Shown here: one piece after another, positions 62,352 to 64,000 of the stretch
How positions within the stretch are numbered: the first letter of the stretch is position 1
Layout of the letters: each line of letters starts with the position of its first letter
Assembly: GCA_021151825.1 (NCBI GenBank)
Contig: JAGKWQ010000001.1
Location: 558,001-622,000, forward strand
Reading direction: 5' to 3'
Source: Cellvibrionaceae bacterium
GTDB taxonomy: Bacteria > Pseudomonadota > Gammaproteobacteria > Pseudomonadales > Cellvibrionaceae
Length of the DNA stretch: 64,000 nucleotides
Position numbers and translations under genes: made by a program
The notes under the pieces: model-generated
Database searches by the model: none
Seen by the model: the letters and a program-made list of their open reading frames with translations, nothing else
What the model was told of the DNA's origin: nothing

Positions 62352-62394
62352 AGCAACCTCACTCATCATGGAATTTTGGCGAATTATAAATGGC

Positions 62395-62428
62395 AAAGCC
62401 CCCGCTGTCAGGCGACAACGGGGGCTTT
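62395..62428 (-). terminator. Terminator after M16 peptidase gene
   Basis: AAAGCCCCCG pairs with CGGGGGCTTT around a loop that includes TGTC/GACA. It lies 14 bases past the stop of the M16 gene on the minus strand. Confidence 0.8.
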
Positions 62429-62441
62429 GTTAATCCAGTAC

Positions 62442-64000
62442 CTATTTTACCGGCGCAAATGGCTTGGCTTTGAAATTAGTGCCACGCAATTGCAACAATG
62501 CTTTACCCGATTTTTCATTCAGCAATAAATTCTCGTAGATGCGAATCAAATCGGCTTTGGTCACTTTTTGCAAAGCAGCCAAATTGCGATCCCGCGCATC
62601 AAATGCATATTTACCCTGCCAGAATTCCTTTGTATAACGCGATGCTTCTGCGTAGAAATCGGTAGGTTTTTCCAATACATTGGCAATCAACGCTTGCTTC
62701 GCTTGTTCGATTTCCTTTTCATCGGTTGCTTTCAGCGTTGCCAAATAATCCTTACGGAATTTATCCATCCGTGCTTTGATACCAGACAAATCGGTATTGG
62801 AACTTTGTACCAGCATTACAAAACCGGGAATATCATCCACAGGATACTCAAAACTGGTCACCACATAACCCAATTGCTCGTGAGTGCGCAGCTGCATAAA
62901 AAACGCATTGCCGAACAACGCATTGAGTACAGAGAGTTGCGCTTGCTCATCATCCGATTTTTTACTGCCAAACCAGGTTTGCAATACGGCACTATCCGCC
63001 AGCTCTACATTATCTTTAAACTCCGTAATTTTTCCTGCGGCAGGAATCACTAAGGAATTTATTGCACGGCTTTCCGGTAAACGTTTGCCCGGTAAAATCT
63101 GTGCTGCTGTTTCAGCAAAATGTTTTACCTGGGCTTCCGTGTAATTACCCACTGCAAATAAACGCAAAAGCGCATTTTTCTTCACGGCGTCCTGATAAGC
63201 GATCAAATCCGCTTTGGTAATTGCGGCTAATGCTGCCAGTTGCTCATCTTCGTTGTAACCATTTTTAGTGGTTACACGGCCAAGATCGGCAAACAATTGG
63301 CGGAACACATGGTTCTTTTTGGCATTGAGCAGGTTTTTTTCCAGACTGTCTTTGGCCTCTGCAAACCACTGGTCAGTAATTGGAAGTTCAGCAAAATTTT
63401 TCAATAGCTGGGTCAGCAACAATTCATGCTTGGTGGTATAGCCGGAAATAAATATCCCTTGCGAGTTAGTTACTGTGAGCTGCAAATCTACGCCCAAAGA
63501 GGCACGCCCCGCACGGTCAATCAATGTCAAATTTTGTTTGGCAAAGACATCATTTAACAATGATGCTAATACTGCCTGGCGCGGCGATGACTTGGCGAAA
63601 TCTACGTTAATTTGTAAAGAAAGCTGACCTTTATCTTCGCGATAAAACTCTGGGTGAACAAGATAGGCTTCAACGCCAGCCTGACTAATAACCTGGTGCG
63701 GTTTCAAATAAGTGTTTTCTACAATCGGCGCTTGCTTATCGGTAAACAAATCATTCAACGGTGGCAAATTAAACTTATAATTTGCTTTCAATGAGTTCCA
63801 GCGTTTGTATTCCTCAGCAGTGATATCGCGAATAGCGTATTTGCCATCGAAAAACGCAATTGGAGTGTCCACTTTTTCATTGGGGTTGACATACCAGACC
63901 CGCGCACGATTTTCTTCCAGTTGCGACAACACCTGTTTAATCGCTTTCGCATCATAGCGATCATAGACATATTCGGAGTTCAGCAGACTCTCCACAGGCA
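62442..64000 (-). CDS. C-terminal part of an M16 (pitrilysin-type) peptidase
   Basis: An incomplete gene open to the window edge; at least 519 codons are here. It contains the inactive half of an M16 zinc peptidase: the repeated fold with VEAYLVHPEFYREDKGQLSLQINV and the signature AFFMQLRTHEQLGYVVTSFEYPVDD, where the HEQLGYVV stretch contacts substrate. The HxxEH zinc site belongs to the N-terminal half, which is outside the window. It is of the insulinase/protease III type, likely periplasmic. Its stop is followed by a terminator. Confidence 0.9.
   Translation of the reverse strand, partial: PVESLLNSEYVYDRYDAKAIKQVLSQLEENRARVWYVNPNEKVDTPIAFFDGKYAIRDITAEEYKRWNSLKANYKFNLPPLNDLFTDKQAPIVENTYLKPHQVISQAGVEAYLVHPEFYREDKGQLSLQINVDFAKSSPRQAVLASLLNDVFAKQNLTLIDRAGRASLGVDLQLTVTNSQGIFISGYTTKHELLLTQLLKNFAELPITDQWFAEAKDSLEKNLLNAKKNHVFRQLFADLGRVTTKNGYNEDEQLAALAAITKADLIAYQDAVKKNALLRLFAVGNYTEAQVKHFAETAAQILPGKRLPESRAINSLVIPAAGKITEFKDNVELADSAVLQTWFGSKKSDDEQAQLSVLNALFGNAFFMQLRTHEQLGYVVTSFEYPVDDIPGFVMLVQSSNTDLSGIKARMDKFRKDYLATLKATDEKEIEQAKQALIANVLEKPTDFYAEASRYTKEFWQGKYAFDARDRNLAALQKVTKADLIRIYENLLLNEKSGKALLQLRGTNFKAKPFAPVK

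Noticed and set aside
1..64000. tRNA, rRNA and CRISPR arrays
   Set aside because: No tRNA T-loop with an acceptor stem, rRNA segment or regularly spaced direct repeat of CRISPR type was seen by eye; a covariance search would settle it.

Overview
The window looks like a chromosomal segment of a Cellvibrio-type gammaproteobacterium (Cellvibrionaceae, a polysaccharide degrader). Core genes (parC, gltBD, hemE, psd, rnk) are of gammaproteobacterial type. The accessory genes carry Cellvibrio hallmarks: serine-rich linkers, CBM10/CBM5/CBM73 modules, an AA10 polysaccharide monooxygenase, a GH19 chitinase, a CE20-like acetylesterase and PEP-CTERM surface proteins. No rRNA, tRNA, CRISPR array, insertion sequence or prophage was recognised.

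Layout. 0.1-6.7 kb: a PEP-CTERM protein, then a leftward operon of TonB-dependent receptor, MipA/OmpV, DUF3019 protein, RstA-like regulator and RstB-like kinase. 6.9-9.9 kb: a rightward pair of HD-GYP response regulator and GAF histidine kinase. 10-12.6 kb: an eCIS-core-like relic and a replication pair, a three-repeat DnaT protein overlapping a lambda-P-like helicase loader. 12.7-15.4 kb: a Bax-type glucosaminidase and an overlapping beta-barrel/Ig-lipoprotein pair. 15.5-20.8 kb: PilZ protein, a 1271-residue membrane protein and a NodB deacetylase. 20.9-26.3 kb: parC and small housekeeping genes. 26.3-28.9 kb: LPMO and small secreted proteins. 29-39.8 kb: psd, terC, a degenerate HD-GYP gene, hemE, gltD, gltB. 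40-45.9 kb: lipoprotein, FlgT-like protein, flavin-dependent halogenase, oxyR, and a divergent antiporter. 46-50 kb: second PEP-CTERM protein, then ThuA, a PMT-type glycosyltransferase and a PA14 protein. 50-52.8 kb: fused SecDF and a small membrane protein. 53-62 kb: modular esterase, GH19 chitinase, glycosyltransferase overlapping rnk, a flavoprotein, a folded repeat and a CE20-like esterase. The end holds a DUF3144 gene and the C-terminal part of an M16 peptidase.

How they may work together. A palindrome GACArCGyTGTC occurs upstream of the LPMO gene, the chitinase gene and the first PEP-CTERM gene, which suggests one repressor, perhaps of the NagR/LacI kind, ties attachment and chitin attack together. 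CRP-like sites lie upstream of both PEP-CTERM genes. An OxyR-box-like site lies between oxyR and the antiporter; this OxyR keeps Cys199 but has leucine at position 208. Three c-di-GMP-related proteins (PilZ, active-looking HD-GYP, degenerate HD-GYP) are present. The best candidates for undescribed systems are the receptor/MipA/DUF3019/RstAB operon, the ThuA-PMT-PA14 cluster, the PilZ/1271-residue/NodB cluster and the triple-DnaT primosome pair.
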